From assembly GCA_030746935.1 (NCBI GenBank), contig JASLLV010000003.1, positions 1 to 38,408 on the forward strand: DNA of 38,408 bases, read 5' to 3'. Each line of letters starts with the position of its first letter. Within the stretch, counting starts at the first letter, position 1. The notes under the pieces were generated by a model. It did no database searches, was not told the DNA's origin, and saw only the letters and a program-made list of their open reading frames with translations. The translations under genes and the position numbers were made by a program. Shown piece by piece: positions 17,860 through 26,211 of the stretch. The stretch comes from Rhodospirillales bacterium. Its GTDB lineage: Bacteria > Pseudomonadota > Alphaproteobacteria > Rhodospirillales > JASLLV01.

Positions 17860-18435
17860 CTAATCCGGCGGGACGCCGGTCCAGTCGGTGACGAAATCCG
17901 CGGGATCGACGCGCCAGTCGTCGGGTGAATGCGCCTCGGGCGTCCCCACGTATTGGATGGCGACGATGTGGTCGTGCGCATCCAAGCCGGGCGCCCGTTT
18001 CACGGCAACATCGTAAGCCATGGCGCCGGTCCGCCACATGGTCCCGAATCCCTTGGCGTGGAATACGATCCCGAGGTTGTGCGCCGCCGCGGCCGCCGAC
18101 ATCACCTGCTCGATCTCGGGGATCTTGGGATGATCGGGCTGAACCTTGGCGGCGACCACGATCAGCAGCGGCGCGCGGAACGGTTTTTGCCGCTCTCGGG
18201 TGAGCACTGATGCGGGCACGTGGGGCTCGCGGGCAGCCAGCGCCTGCGCCATCACCTCGCCCAAGGCGTGCCGCGCGTCGCCGCGGATGGTGATGAACTC
18301 CCAGGGGCGAAGCAGCCCGTGGTCGGGGGCGCGTGCGGCGGCACGGAACGCGTCCGCGACGTCGGCGTCCGACGGCGCCGGCTCGCCGAGCCTCACCGCC
18401 GATGCGCGCGTGATCAGTGCTTCCAGTGCGCCCAT
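17860..18435 (-). CDS. Nitroreductase-family protein
   Basis: RAAARAPDHGLLRPWEFITIRGDARHALGEVMAQALA, AAAHNLGIVFHAKGFGTMWRTG; NfsB/YdjA-like fold signatures. Confidence 0.9.
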   Translation of the reverse strand: MGALEALITRASAVRLGEPAPSDADVADAFRAAARAPDHGLLRPWEFITIRGDARHALGEVMAQALAAREPHVPASVLTRERQKPFRAPLLIVVAAKVQPDHPKIPEIEQVMSAAAAAHNLGIVFHAKGFGTMWRTGAMAYDVAVKRAPGLDAHDHIVAIQYVGTPEAHSPDDWRVDPADFVTDWTGVPPD

Positions 18436-18546
18436 CCGGGGCCTCCCTCCCTGAGCGGATTCACGTCGGCGATCGCCGAGGCCAGTTTTCCCGACTCCGG
18501 CCCCGATCTCAAGCTCGCGATCGGCGGATCCGGAAGATTTTCCCCC

Positions 18547-19005
18547 TCACGCGTAGTGCAGCGGCAGGGCGGTCGAGTACTTGATTTCCTCCATGGCGAA
18601 GCTCGAACTCACGTCCGACAGGCTGACCTTCTCAATCAGGCCCTTGTAGAACGCGTCGTAGGCGGCGATGTCGGGGACCACGACCCGCAGCATATAGTCG
18701 ATCTCGCCGCTCATCCGATAGAACTCCACCACTTCGGGAAATTCGGCGACGGCGGCCGCGAAGGCTTCGAGCCAGGCGTAGTTGTGCTCGGACGTCTTGA
18801 CGGCGACGAAGACGGTGACACCCACGTTCAACGCGGCGGCGTCGAGAATCGCCACGCGGCCGCGGATCACCCCCGATGCTTCCAGCTTCTGGATACGCCG
18901 CCAGCAAGGCGTCGACGTGAGACCGACCCTGCCGGCGATCTCGGCGAGTGGCATGGTCGCGTCGTCCTGGAGACAAGCGAGGATAGTCCTGTCGATTTCG
19001 TCCAT
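18547..19005 (-). CDS. Lrp/AsnC-family transcriptional regulator
   Basis: MDEIDRTILACLQDDATMPLAEIAGRVGLTSTPCWRRIQKLEASGVIRGRVAILD plus a RAM-like C-terminal domain. Confidence 0.95.
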   Translation of the reverse strand: MDEIDRTILACLQDDATMPLAEIAGRVGLTSTPCWRRIQKLEASGVIRGRVAILDAAALNVGVTVFVAVKTSEHNYAWLEAFAAAVAEFPEVVEFYRMSGEIDYMLRVVVPDIAAYDAFYKGLIEKVSLSDVSSSFAMEEIKYSTALPLHYA

Positions 19006-19183
19006 GGCAGGCTCCTCCGGAAAGGACAATCTCCGCCCTAGAAATAATTTGCGCAATTAACGGCGATCATGGGATCAAGTTACAAAAAATAGACGAAATA
19101 AACAAAAATGCAAAAAAATTTTCTAATATTCCTCTTGCGCGCTCGCGTCCCACGCGCGAAGCTCGAGCAACGGAGGAGCGCCG
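19006..19183. promoter_or_regulatory. Divergent promoter region between lrp-like gene and cysG operon
   Basis: AT-rich island in high-GC DNA; TTGCGCAA palindrome at 19049-19056; RBS-like GGAGG just before the cysG TTG. Confidence 0.6.
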
Positions 19184-20599
19184 TTGCGATATTTTCCCGC
19201 CTTTCTCGATCTCGCCGGACGCCACTGCCTCGTAGTCGGGGCGGGCGCGGTCGCGACACCGAAGGTGCGGCTGTTGTTGGACGCGGGCGCCCTCGTCACG
19301 GTGGTCGCGCCGGCCGCGAACGCGGCGGTCCGCATGCTCGCCCAGCGCGGCGATATCACCTGGCGCCGGCGGCGCTTTCGCGGCTCGGACGTGGCGGGCC
19401 GTTCGCTGATCTACGGAACCAGCGGGGATGCGGGTGTAGATGAGTCCGTATCCCACGCCGCGCGGTGCGCCGGCGTTCCGGTGTGCGTGGTGGACCGGCC
19501 CGCGCTCTCGAGCTTCGTCACGCCGGCGATCATCGACCGGGACCCGATCATCGTCGGGGTTTCCAGCGGCGGCACGGCGCCCGCACTCGCGCGCCGCATC
19601 CGGGCCGCAGTCGAGGCCACCCTTCCCCCCCGGATCGGCGTGCTCGCGCGGTTCGCGGACCGATTCCGCTCGGTGGTCCGGACGGCACGGCCCGAAGCGG
19701 TGGCGCGCCGGCGGTTCTGGGATGAGGTGTTCGACGGTCCGATCGCGACCCGGGTCTTGAACGGTGACGACGACGGCGCATTCAAGGCGATGCTGGCGGC
19801 GGTCAACCGGCGGTCGGGTGCGGATCGCCCGCCCGGCTCCGTCGCGATCGTCGGCGCCGGCCCCGGCGCCGCCGATCTCATCACGCTGCGCGCGCTCAGG
19901 CTCCTGCAAAGCGCGGACGTTGTGATCCACGACCGACTGGTGGGCGCGGACGTCCTCGGATACGCCCGTCGCGACGCCGAGAGGCTGTGCGTCGGCAAGG
20001 CGCGCGGCGGACGCGGATGGTCCCAGGACGCCATTAACGAACGCCTGGCGGCCCTCGCCGGCGAGGGCAAGCGGGTGGTGCGCCTCAAGGGCGGCGATCC
20101 CCTCGTCTTCGGGCGCGGTGGCGAGGAGGCAGAGTATCTGCGCCAGCGCGGCATCGCGGTCGAGCTGATCCCGGGAATCACGGCCGCCGCGGGTTGTGCC
20201 GCCGCCGCCGGCATCCCGCTGACGCACAGGGGCACAGCCCGGTCCGTAACTTTTGCCACCGGCGAGACTGCGGACGGCGATCCGACGCCCGACTGGGCCG
20301 ACCTCGCGCGCCCCGGACGGACGCTCGTGGTCTACATGGGCGTCGCCAACGCCGACGCCATCGCCAAGCGGCTTCTAGAGAACGGGGCGGAGCCGGCAAC
20401 GCCGGTGGCGGTCGTCGAAAACGGAACCCGGCCCGAACAGCGCGTCGTCACCGGGCGGCTCGATGACCTGGGCCGGCTCGTGCACGAACACGCCGTGGCG
20501 GCGCCGGCGCTGATCATCGTCGGCGAGGTTGTCCGCCTCCGCGCCGCGGCGGCGGACAGGGACGAGTCGGAAGCGAATGCGCTGAGGCTCGCCATATGA
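19184..20599 (+). CDS. cysG: Siroheme synthase CysG (precorrin-2 dehydrogenase/ferrochelatase + uroporphyrinogen-III methyltransferase)
   Basis: MRYFPAFLDLAGRHCLVVGAGAVATPKVRLLLDAGA; VAIVGAGPGAADLITLRALRLLQSADVVIHDRLV; VRLKGGDPLVFGRGGEEAEYL; TTG start. Confidence 0.96.
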   Translation: MRYFPAFLDLAGRHCLVVGAGAVATPKVRLLLDAGALVTVVAPAANAAVRMLAQRGDITWRRRRFRGSDVAGRSLIYGTSGDAGVDESVSHAARCAGVPVCVVDRPALSSFVTPAIIDRDPIIVGVSSGGTAPALARRIRAAVEATLPPRIGVLARFADRFRSVVRTARPEAVARRRFWDEVFDGPIATRVLNGDDDGAFKAMLAAVNRRSGADRPPGSVAIVGAGPGAADLITLRALRLLQSADVVIHDRLVGADVLGYARRDAERLCVGKARGGRGWSQDAINERLAALAGEGKRVVRLKGGDPLVFGRGGEEAEYLRQRGIAVELIPGITAAAGCAAAAGIPLTHRGTARSVTFATGETADGDPTPDWADLARPGRTLVVYMGVANADAIAKRLLENGAEPATPVAVVENGTRPEQRVVTGRLDDLGRLVHEHAVAAPALIIVGEVVRLRAAAADRDESEANALRLAI

Positions 20600-20946
20600 A
20601 ACGCGAATCCGCGAACGGGGCGAAGAACGAGGCGAGAGGCGGAAAAGTCATGACCGCCAACCGGCTCCGCGACGGCGCCGTGGTTTACCTCGCGAACGGC
20701 GGAGCGTGGTCAGAACGCATCACCGATGCGCTGATCGCCGCTACCGATGCGGAAGTACGGGCGCTCGAAGACCGCGCGGCGGCGGACGAGCGCGCCCTTC
20801 TCGTCGTCGAGACCTACCTGTTCGACGTTGACCCGAAGCCCGACGGCCCGGCCCCTTTGAGCCAACGCGAGCGCATTCGCGCCGCTGGGCCCACGGTCGG
20901 CACCGATTTCGGACCGCCGCCGCCGGCGTCCCGCTTGACGGAGTAG
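20596..20946 (+). CDS. DUF2849-domain protein of the sulfite-reduction operon
   Basis: RLRDGAVVYLANGGAWSERITDALIA...VVETYLFDVD; located between cysG and cysI; a start at the internal ATG (MTANRL) is also possible. Confidence 0.85.
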   Translation: MKRESANGAKNEARGGKVMTANRLRDGAVVYLANGGAWSERITDALIAATDAEVRALEDRAAADERALLVVETYLFDVDPKPDGPAPLSQRERIRAAGPTVGTDFGPPPPASRLTE

Positions 20947-20950
20947 ATCC

Positions 20951-22612
20951 ATGTACATCTACGACCAGCGCGATCACGCGATGCTCGCCCAGCGGACCGC
21001 GCAGTTTCGCGGTCAAGTGGCGCGGCGCCTGAACGGGGCGCTCAGCGAAGCCGAGTTCCGGCCGCTCAGGCTGTTGAACGGGCTCTATCTACAGCTTCAC
21101 GCCTACATGCTGCGGGTCGCAATCCCCTACGGCACGCTATCGGCGCGTCAGATGCGCGGGCTTGCGGCCGTGGCGCGCTCCTACGACAAGGGGTACGGCC
21201 ACTTCACGACACGGCAAAACATCCAGTTCAACTGGCCCAAGCTCGACGATGTTCCGCGCATCCTCGAAGACCTCGCCGGCGTCGAGATGCACGCCATCCA
21301 GACCAGCGGCAACAGCATCCGCAACGTGACCGCCGACGCCTACGCGGGCGTCGCCGCCGACGAGATCGAGGATCCCAGGATTTACGCGGAAATCATCCGC
21401 CAATGGTCGACGCTGCACCCAGAGTTCACGTTCCTGCCGCGCAAGTTCAAGATCGCGGTAACCGGCGCGCCACGCGACCGGGCCGCGGTGCGCGTCCACG
21501 ACATCGGGCTGCAAATCCGAACCAACGAGGCGGGCGAAGTGGGATTCGCCGTGATCGTCGGCGGCGGATTGGGGCGCACGCCGATCGTAGGCCCCCTCAT
21601 CCGCGAGTTCCTGCCGAAACGGGATCTGCTCTCGTATCTCGAGGCGATCCTGCGCGTCTACAACCAGCTTGGCCGCCGCGACAATATGTTCAAGGCGCGG
21701 ATTAAGATACTCGTTCAAAGCGTTGGTAAAGAACAATTTACGGAAATGGTCGAAGACGAATGGCGGCGCATCGCCGGCGGCACCCTCGACCTCGAGGCGG
21801 ACGAGATCGCCCGGATCGCCGCGAGTTTCGCGCCGCCGCCCTACGACCGCCTGGAGCCTGTCGATCTCGCCTTCGAGTTCAAGCTTGCCGCCGACCCTCG
21901 CTTCGCCCAGTGGTGCCGCACCTCTCTTGCGGCCCATCGTCAACCCGGTTACGCCATCGTCGACGTCTCGCTCAAGCCTGCGGACGGGGTGCCCGGCGAC
22001 GTCACGGCCGCGCAGATGGAAGCGCTGGCCGATCTGGCCGAACGCTTCAGTTCCTCGGAAATCCGGGCGACCCACTGGCAGAACCTGGTGCTTCCGCACG
22101 TTCGGCTATCGGACGTCCATGCGGTTTGGCTGGCGCTCGCGGCGCTCGGTCTCGCGACCCCGAACATCGGCCTCGCCAGCGACGTCATCGCGTGCCCGGG
22201 CCTCGATTACTGCAACCTCGCGAACGCCCGGTCTATTCCCGTCGCCCAAGCGATCTCGCGCCGCTTCGCCGACATCAAGCGGCTCCATGACATCGGCGAT
22301 CTTCGGATCAACATCTCAGGCTGCATCAATGCCTGCGGCCATCACCACGTCGGCAACATCGGCCTCCTCGGCGTCGACAAGAAGGGCGAGGAATACTACC
22401 AGCTCACGCTCGGCGGCAGCGACGACGAGAACGCCGCCCTTGGCGAGCTTGTCGGCCCGGCGTTTCCCTACGACGAGATCGTCGACGCCGTCGAGACAAT
22501 CGTGAACACGTACATGGATCGGCGCGAGCCCGGCGAGCAGTTCCTCGCGACCTACCGCCGCGTGGGCCTCGGACCCTTCAAGGAGAGACTTTATGGCGCT
22601 CATCAAGGATAA
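20951..22612 (+). CDS. cysI: Sulfite/nitrite reductase hemoprotein
   Basis: FTTRQNIQFNWPKLDDVPRILEDLA; siroheme/4Fe-4S Cys ligands ACPGLDYCNLA and SGCINACGHHHVGNIG. Confidence 0.95.
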   Translation: MYIYDQRDHAMLAQRTAQFRGQVARRLNGALSEAEFRPLRLLNGLYLQLHAYMLRVAIPYGTLSARQMRGLAAVARSYDKGYGHFTTRQNIQFNWPKLDDVPRILEDLAGVEMHAIQTSGNSIRNVTADAYAGVAADEIEDPRIYAEIIRQWSTLHPEFTFLPRKFKIAVTGAPRDRAAVRVHDIGLQIRTNEAGEVGFAVIVGGGLGRTPIVGPLIREFLPKRDLLSYLEAILRVYNQLGRRDNMFKARIKILVQSVGKEQFTEMVEDEWRRIAGGTLDLEADEIARIAASFAPPPYDRLEPVDLAFEFKLAADPRFAQWCRTSLAAHRQPGYAIVDVSLKPADGVPGDVTAAQMEALADLAERFSSSEIRATHWQNLVLPHVRLSDVHAVWLALAALGLATPNIGLASDVIACPGLDYCNLANARSIPVAQAISRRFADIKRLHDIGDLRINISGCINACGHHHVGNIGLLGVDKKGEEYYQLTLGGSDDENAALGELVGPAFPYDEIVDAVETIVNTYMDRREPGEQFLATYRRVGLGPFKERLYGAHQG

Positions 22613-23108
22613 CGCGCTTCGCCCCGACCCCTGGGTCTTTGTCGCGGACGAGGCGGAGCTTCCCGAAAGCGATCCGGCCATCGTATCGTTCGAGCGCTGG
22701 CAGCGCGATCGCGCCCGGCTCGGCGTGCGCAACGGCCCGCTGGGCTTGCGGCTCAGAAGCGACCAGCCGCCCGAAGGCATCGCCGACGATCTTGCCGCCT
22801 TCGATCTGATCGCGCTCGAGTTTCCCAAGTTCACCGACGGGCGCGCCTATTCGTACGCCCGGCTTTTGCGCGAACGGTACGGCTTCGAGGGCGAGCTCCG
22901 GGCCGTCGGCAACGTCTTGCGCGATCAGCTATTTTTTATGCAACGCTGCGGCTTCGATACCTTCGAGGTCGCCGACGACGTCGACATCGGCGCTTGGCTC
23001 GAGGCTTTCGTCGAGATCGACGTCATCTATCAGCCGGCCGACGACGACCGGCGCCCGTTCAGGACGTTACGGACCGACGCGGCCGGGCCGACCGCCGAGC
23101 GTCGCTGA
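22593..23108 (+). CDS. DUF934-domain protein of the sulfite-reduction operon
   Basis: DLIALEFPKFTDGRAYSYARLLRERYGFEGELRAVGNVLRDQLFFMQRCGFDTFEV; overlaps the cysI 3' end. Confidence 0.92.
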   Translation: MALIKDNALRPDPWVFVADEAELPESDPAIVSFERWQRDRARLGVRNGPLGLRLRSDQPPEGIADDLAAFDLIALEFPKFTDGRAYSYARLLRERYGFEGELRAVGNVLRDQLFFMQRCGFDTFEVADDVDIGAWLEAFVEIDVIYQPADDDRRPFRTLRTDAAGPTAERR

Positions 23109-23212
23109 AGCCGCTGCCGCGGCCTCTTTACCGGGGAACCCATCGCCTCGCTTGTTCCCTGGCGCCCGACGGGTCAAGATCGCGCCCCTGTTCGCGTTGG
23201 AGATCCCCGGCG

Positions 23213-24157
23213 ATGGCGACACACCACGAGATCAAATCCACGCCTGAGACCGTTCACGCCAGCGTCTTCGACGCCGCGATTCCGCCCGTGATCGGGGTCG
23301 ATTCTGGCGACACCGTCACCCTGCATTGCCTATCGGGCGGCCCCGACATCCTGCCCGATGGGGACGCGTTCGAGGTGCTGCCCGATCACTTGGAAGTCAT
23401 CCGGGCGCTCAACGTGACCAAGCCGGGCCATTTCATGACCGGACCGGTCGCGGTCAAGGGCGCCGAGCCCGGCGATATGCTCGAGGTCCGCATTCTGGAC
23501 GTCAAGCTGCGCCAGAACTGGGGCCACAACTCGATCCGGCCCTTGAGCGGCAGTTTGCCGGACGACTTCCCCATTCGCCGCTGCATGCACATCCCCTTGG
23601 ACGCCGAACGCATGGTCGCCACCATGCCCTGGGGCCTCGAGCTCCCGCTTCAGCCGTTCATGGGCGTGATGGGGGTCGCGCCGCCGCCGATCTGGGGGGC
23701 GATCTCGTCGGGGCCACCACGCGCGCACGGCGGCAACATGGACAACAAGGAACTGGTGGCCGGCACCACGCTATTTCTGCCGGTGTTCGTCGCCGGCGCC
23801 AACTTCTCGGCCGGCGACGGCCACGCCTGCCAGGGCGACGGCGAGGTCAATTCGAACGGGCTAGAAACCGCGCTCAGCGGCACCTTCACACTCATCGTCC
23901 ACAAGGGGAAGACGATCACCATGCCGCGCGCCGAGACCGACGCGCACTACATCACCATGGGGATGGACCTGGACCTGGACGACGCCGCCACGCAGGCGCT
24001 GCGCGAGATGATCGCCTTCATCGGCGAGCGATCCAACATCGCACCCGAGGACGCCTATACACTGTGCAGCCTGGCCGCGGACCTGCGCGTCACCCAGATC
24101 GTCGACGGCAACAAGGGCGTGCATGCAATGCTGCCCAAGTGGGCGCTTCGCGCCTGA
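23213..24157 (+). CDS. Acetamidase/formamidase-family protein
   Basis: GDTVTLHCLSGGPD, KPGHFMTGPVAVKGAEPGDMLEVRILDVKLRQNWG, SSGPPRAHGGNMDNKELVAGTTLFLPVFVAGANFSAGDGHACQGDGEV. Confidence 0.95.
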   Translation: MATHHEIKSTPETVHASVFDAAIPPVIGVDSGDTVTLHCLSGGPDILPDGDAFEVLPDHLEVIRALNVTKPGHFMTGPVAVKGAEPGDMLEVRILDVKLRQNWGHNSIRPLSGSLPDDFPIRRCMHIPLDAERMVATMPWGLELPLQPFMGVMGVAPPPIWGAISSGPPRAHGGNMDNKELVAGTTLFLPVFVAGANFSAGDGHACQGDGEVNSNGLETALSGTFTLIVHKGKTITMPRAETDAHYITMGMDLDLDDAATQALREMIAFIGERSNIAPEDAYTLCSLAADLRVTQIVDGNKGVHAMLPKWALRA

Positions 24158-24170
24158 CGCGCGCCCTGCC

Positions 24171-26204
24171 CTATTCCACGACCGATCGATAGTCCGGGCC
24201 GAAGGCGGATTCCATGGCTTCGGCGAGCCTGGACCGGGCGGCGTCCGCGTCCCCGATCGCCGCAGCCACCGAGCCTTGGCCGGCTTCCGGCATCGTCGGA
24301 ATCACCTGCTCGAAGATCCACGTGCGCCGGGCGAGGCGAACCGAGCGCGGCAGCTTATACAGGTTGCGGTTAAAGACGCGCATGGTCTCGTCGTCGAATA
24401 CCGCCTCCCAAGCCTCGCGTTCGGGGCCCACGTCGAAGTCGCGGCGAACGTTGGGCGACGGGTGCTCGGACCGGGCGCGTTTCGTGGCCGCCCGATCGAC
24501 GCGGCCGGCGGCAATCGCGACGCCGTAATCGCGAAGCGCGCCTTCCTCGGTGACGAAGCCCAGGCGGACGTCGCGAAGGACGCTCTCGGGATCGCGCTTC
24601 AAGGGATCGCCCATGCCGCTGCCGCCCGGCATCATCACCGTGACCCGCTCGCCCGCCGCGAGTTCGAGCCGGTCGAATCGCGACAGCTCGGTCTCGCCCG
24701 CAAGGCCCCGGTTGCGGATCACGCGGAACGGCGCAGCCGGACGCGCGCCGAAGACCCCCCAGCCCTGGAATCGTTGGCGGTCGATCCCCTGGATGATCAG
24801 GGTGCCGCCGACGCGACGCGCCTCGAAGGTGATCATCTGCCCGACGCCCCCGCGCCACTCTCCGGGTCCTCCGGAATCGCCGCGCACCTCGTACTCGTTC
24901 ACCGCGATGCCGGACAACGACTCGACGGTTTCCAGGCGTTGATTCTTGATGTTCACGTACGAGGCGTCGCGGCCGTCGACCCCGTCGCTGCCGCTGTACG
25001 CCCCCATGCCGCCGCGCATGGACTGGACTACGGTGATCCGGCTTCGGTTGCGCCCGTCCGGGTCGGGCTCGGAATAGACGATTTCCAGGCTGGCGCCGCC
25101 GGCGGGCGCCGCCATCCGATCAGGCGCCGCCTGCAAAAGGACGCCGTTCATCACGTCGTTCAAGCGCCGGATGGTGTCGAGGCGCGAGCCGATGGCGTTC
25201 GGGAACTCGGCGTTCATCGCGTGTCCGGGCGGGTTGATCGCGGCGATGGGACGGAAGATCCCGGCGTTGAACGGGATGGTCTTGTCGTGGGTGCAGATGA
25301 AGGTGACCAGGCGTCGGGTGAAGCCCGCGCACATCCGCCCCATGGAGGGGTAGTTGAGGGCGCCGGGCACCTGTGGGTCGGTGTCGCTCAAATCGATGGT
25401 GACCGCGCCGTCGCGAAACGTGACCGCGAGTCGGATGCGGTACGGGTAAGGCGTGATCATGTCGTCGTCGACGAAGTCCCAGAACTCGTAAACCCCTTCA
25501 GGCACACCTCTGAGCACGGCCCGGGTCTTCTCCTCGGCGTATGCGAGTAGCACTTCCTGGCAGTCGATGAAGGCGTCGGCACCGTGGCGCGCGATCATGC
25601 GCTGGGCGCGCCTGGCCCCGGTCTCGAGCGCAGCGAGCAGCGCCTTGAAGTCGCCGAGGTTGAGTTCGGGCGAACGGCTGTTGGCGACGAATAGCGCGAG
25701 CCAGTCGGCATTGACCTCGCCGCCACGCACTATCTTGAGCGGCGGCACCCGCATGCCCTCCTGGAAGATGTCGGTGTTGGTGGGCGAAACGCTTCCCGGC
25801 ACCCGGCCACCCACGTCGTTGAAGTGGCAAAAACACCAGCCGTAAGCGACCACGCGGCCTTCGTGGAAATAGGGACGCACCAGGTGATAGTCGGGAAGAT
25901 GGGTGGAAAGCCCGTCCGAGGTGTAGGCGTCGTTGGTGCCGATGACGTCGCCGGGTTCGAGATCCGGAAACGCCTCGATCACGCCGCGCAACGGGTAATA
26001 GATCGTGGACACGCCGGCGACGGTAGAATCGCTGGGCCAAGCGAAGATGTTGCCGGCAAGATCGGCGACGCCGACCCCGAAGTCGCCCCCTTCCTTGACG
26101 AAGGCCGAACGCGCGGTGCGTTTCAGCGTCAGCGCCATCTCGTCGGCGATCCCCGAGACCTTGCGGCTGAGGATCTCCAAAAGGGCGGGATTGATCGCGG
26201 TCAT
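24171..26204 (-). CDS. hyuB: Hydantoinase B/oxoprolinase family protein
   Basis: NPALLEILSRKVSGIADEMALTLKRTARSAFVKEGGDFGVGV, GDVIGTNDAYTSDGLSTHLPDYHLVRPYFHEG, SGGPGEWRGGVGQ. Confidence 0.94.
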   Translation of the reverse strand: MTAINPALLEILSRKVSGIADEMALTLKRTARSAFVKEGGDFGVGVADLAGNIFAWPSDSTVAGVSTIYYPLRGVIEAFPDLEPGDVIGTNDAYTSDGLSTHLPDYHLVRPYFHEGRVVAYGWCFCHFNDVGGRVPGSVSPTNTDIFQEGMRVPPLKIVRGGEVNADWLALFVANSRSPELNLGDFKALLAALETGARRAQRMIARHGADAFIDCQEVLLAYAEEKTRAVLRGVPEGVYEFWDFVDDDMITPYPYRIRLAVTFRDGAVTIDLSDTDPQVPGALNYPSMGRMCAGFTRRLVTFICTHDKTIPFNAGIFRPIAAINPPGHAMNAEFPNAIGSRLDTIRRLNDVMNGVLLQAAPDRMAAPAGGASLEIVYSEPDPDGRNRSRITVVQSMRGGMGAYSGSDGVDGRDASYVNIKNQRLETVESLSGIAVNEYEVRGDSGGPGEWRGGVGQMITFEARRVGGTLIIQGIDRQRFQGWGVFGARPAAPFRVIRNRGLAGETELSRFDRLELAAGERVTVMMPGGSGMGDPLKRDPESVLRDVRLGFVTEEGALRDYGVAIAAGRVDRAATKRARSEHPSPNVRRDFDVGPEREAWEAVFDDETMRVFNRNLYKLPRSVRLARRTWIFEQVIPTMPEAGQGSVAAAIGDADAARSRLAEAMESAFGPDYRSVVE

Positions 26205-26211
26205 GGCTCCC

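Noticed and set aside
19067-20227. 386-aa minus-strand ORF
   Set aside because: Antisense to cysG, which has unambiguous motifs on both domains.
24123-25550. 475-aa plus-strand ORF
   Set aside because: Antisense shadow of hyuB; low-complexity high-GC translation.
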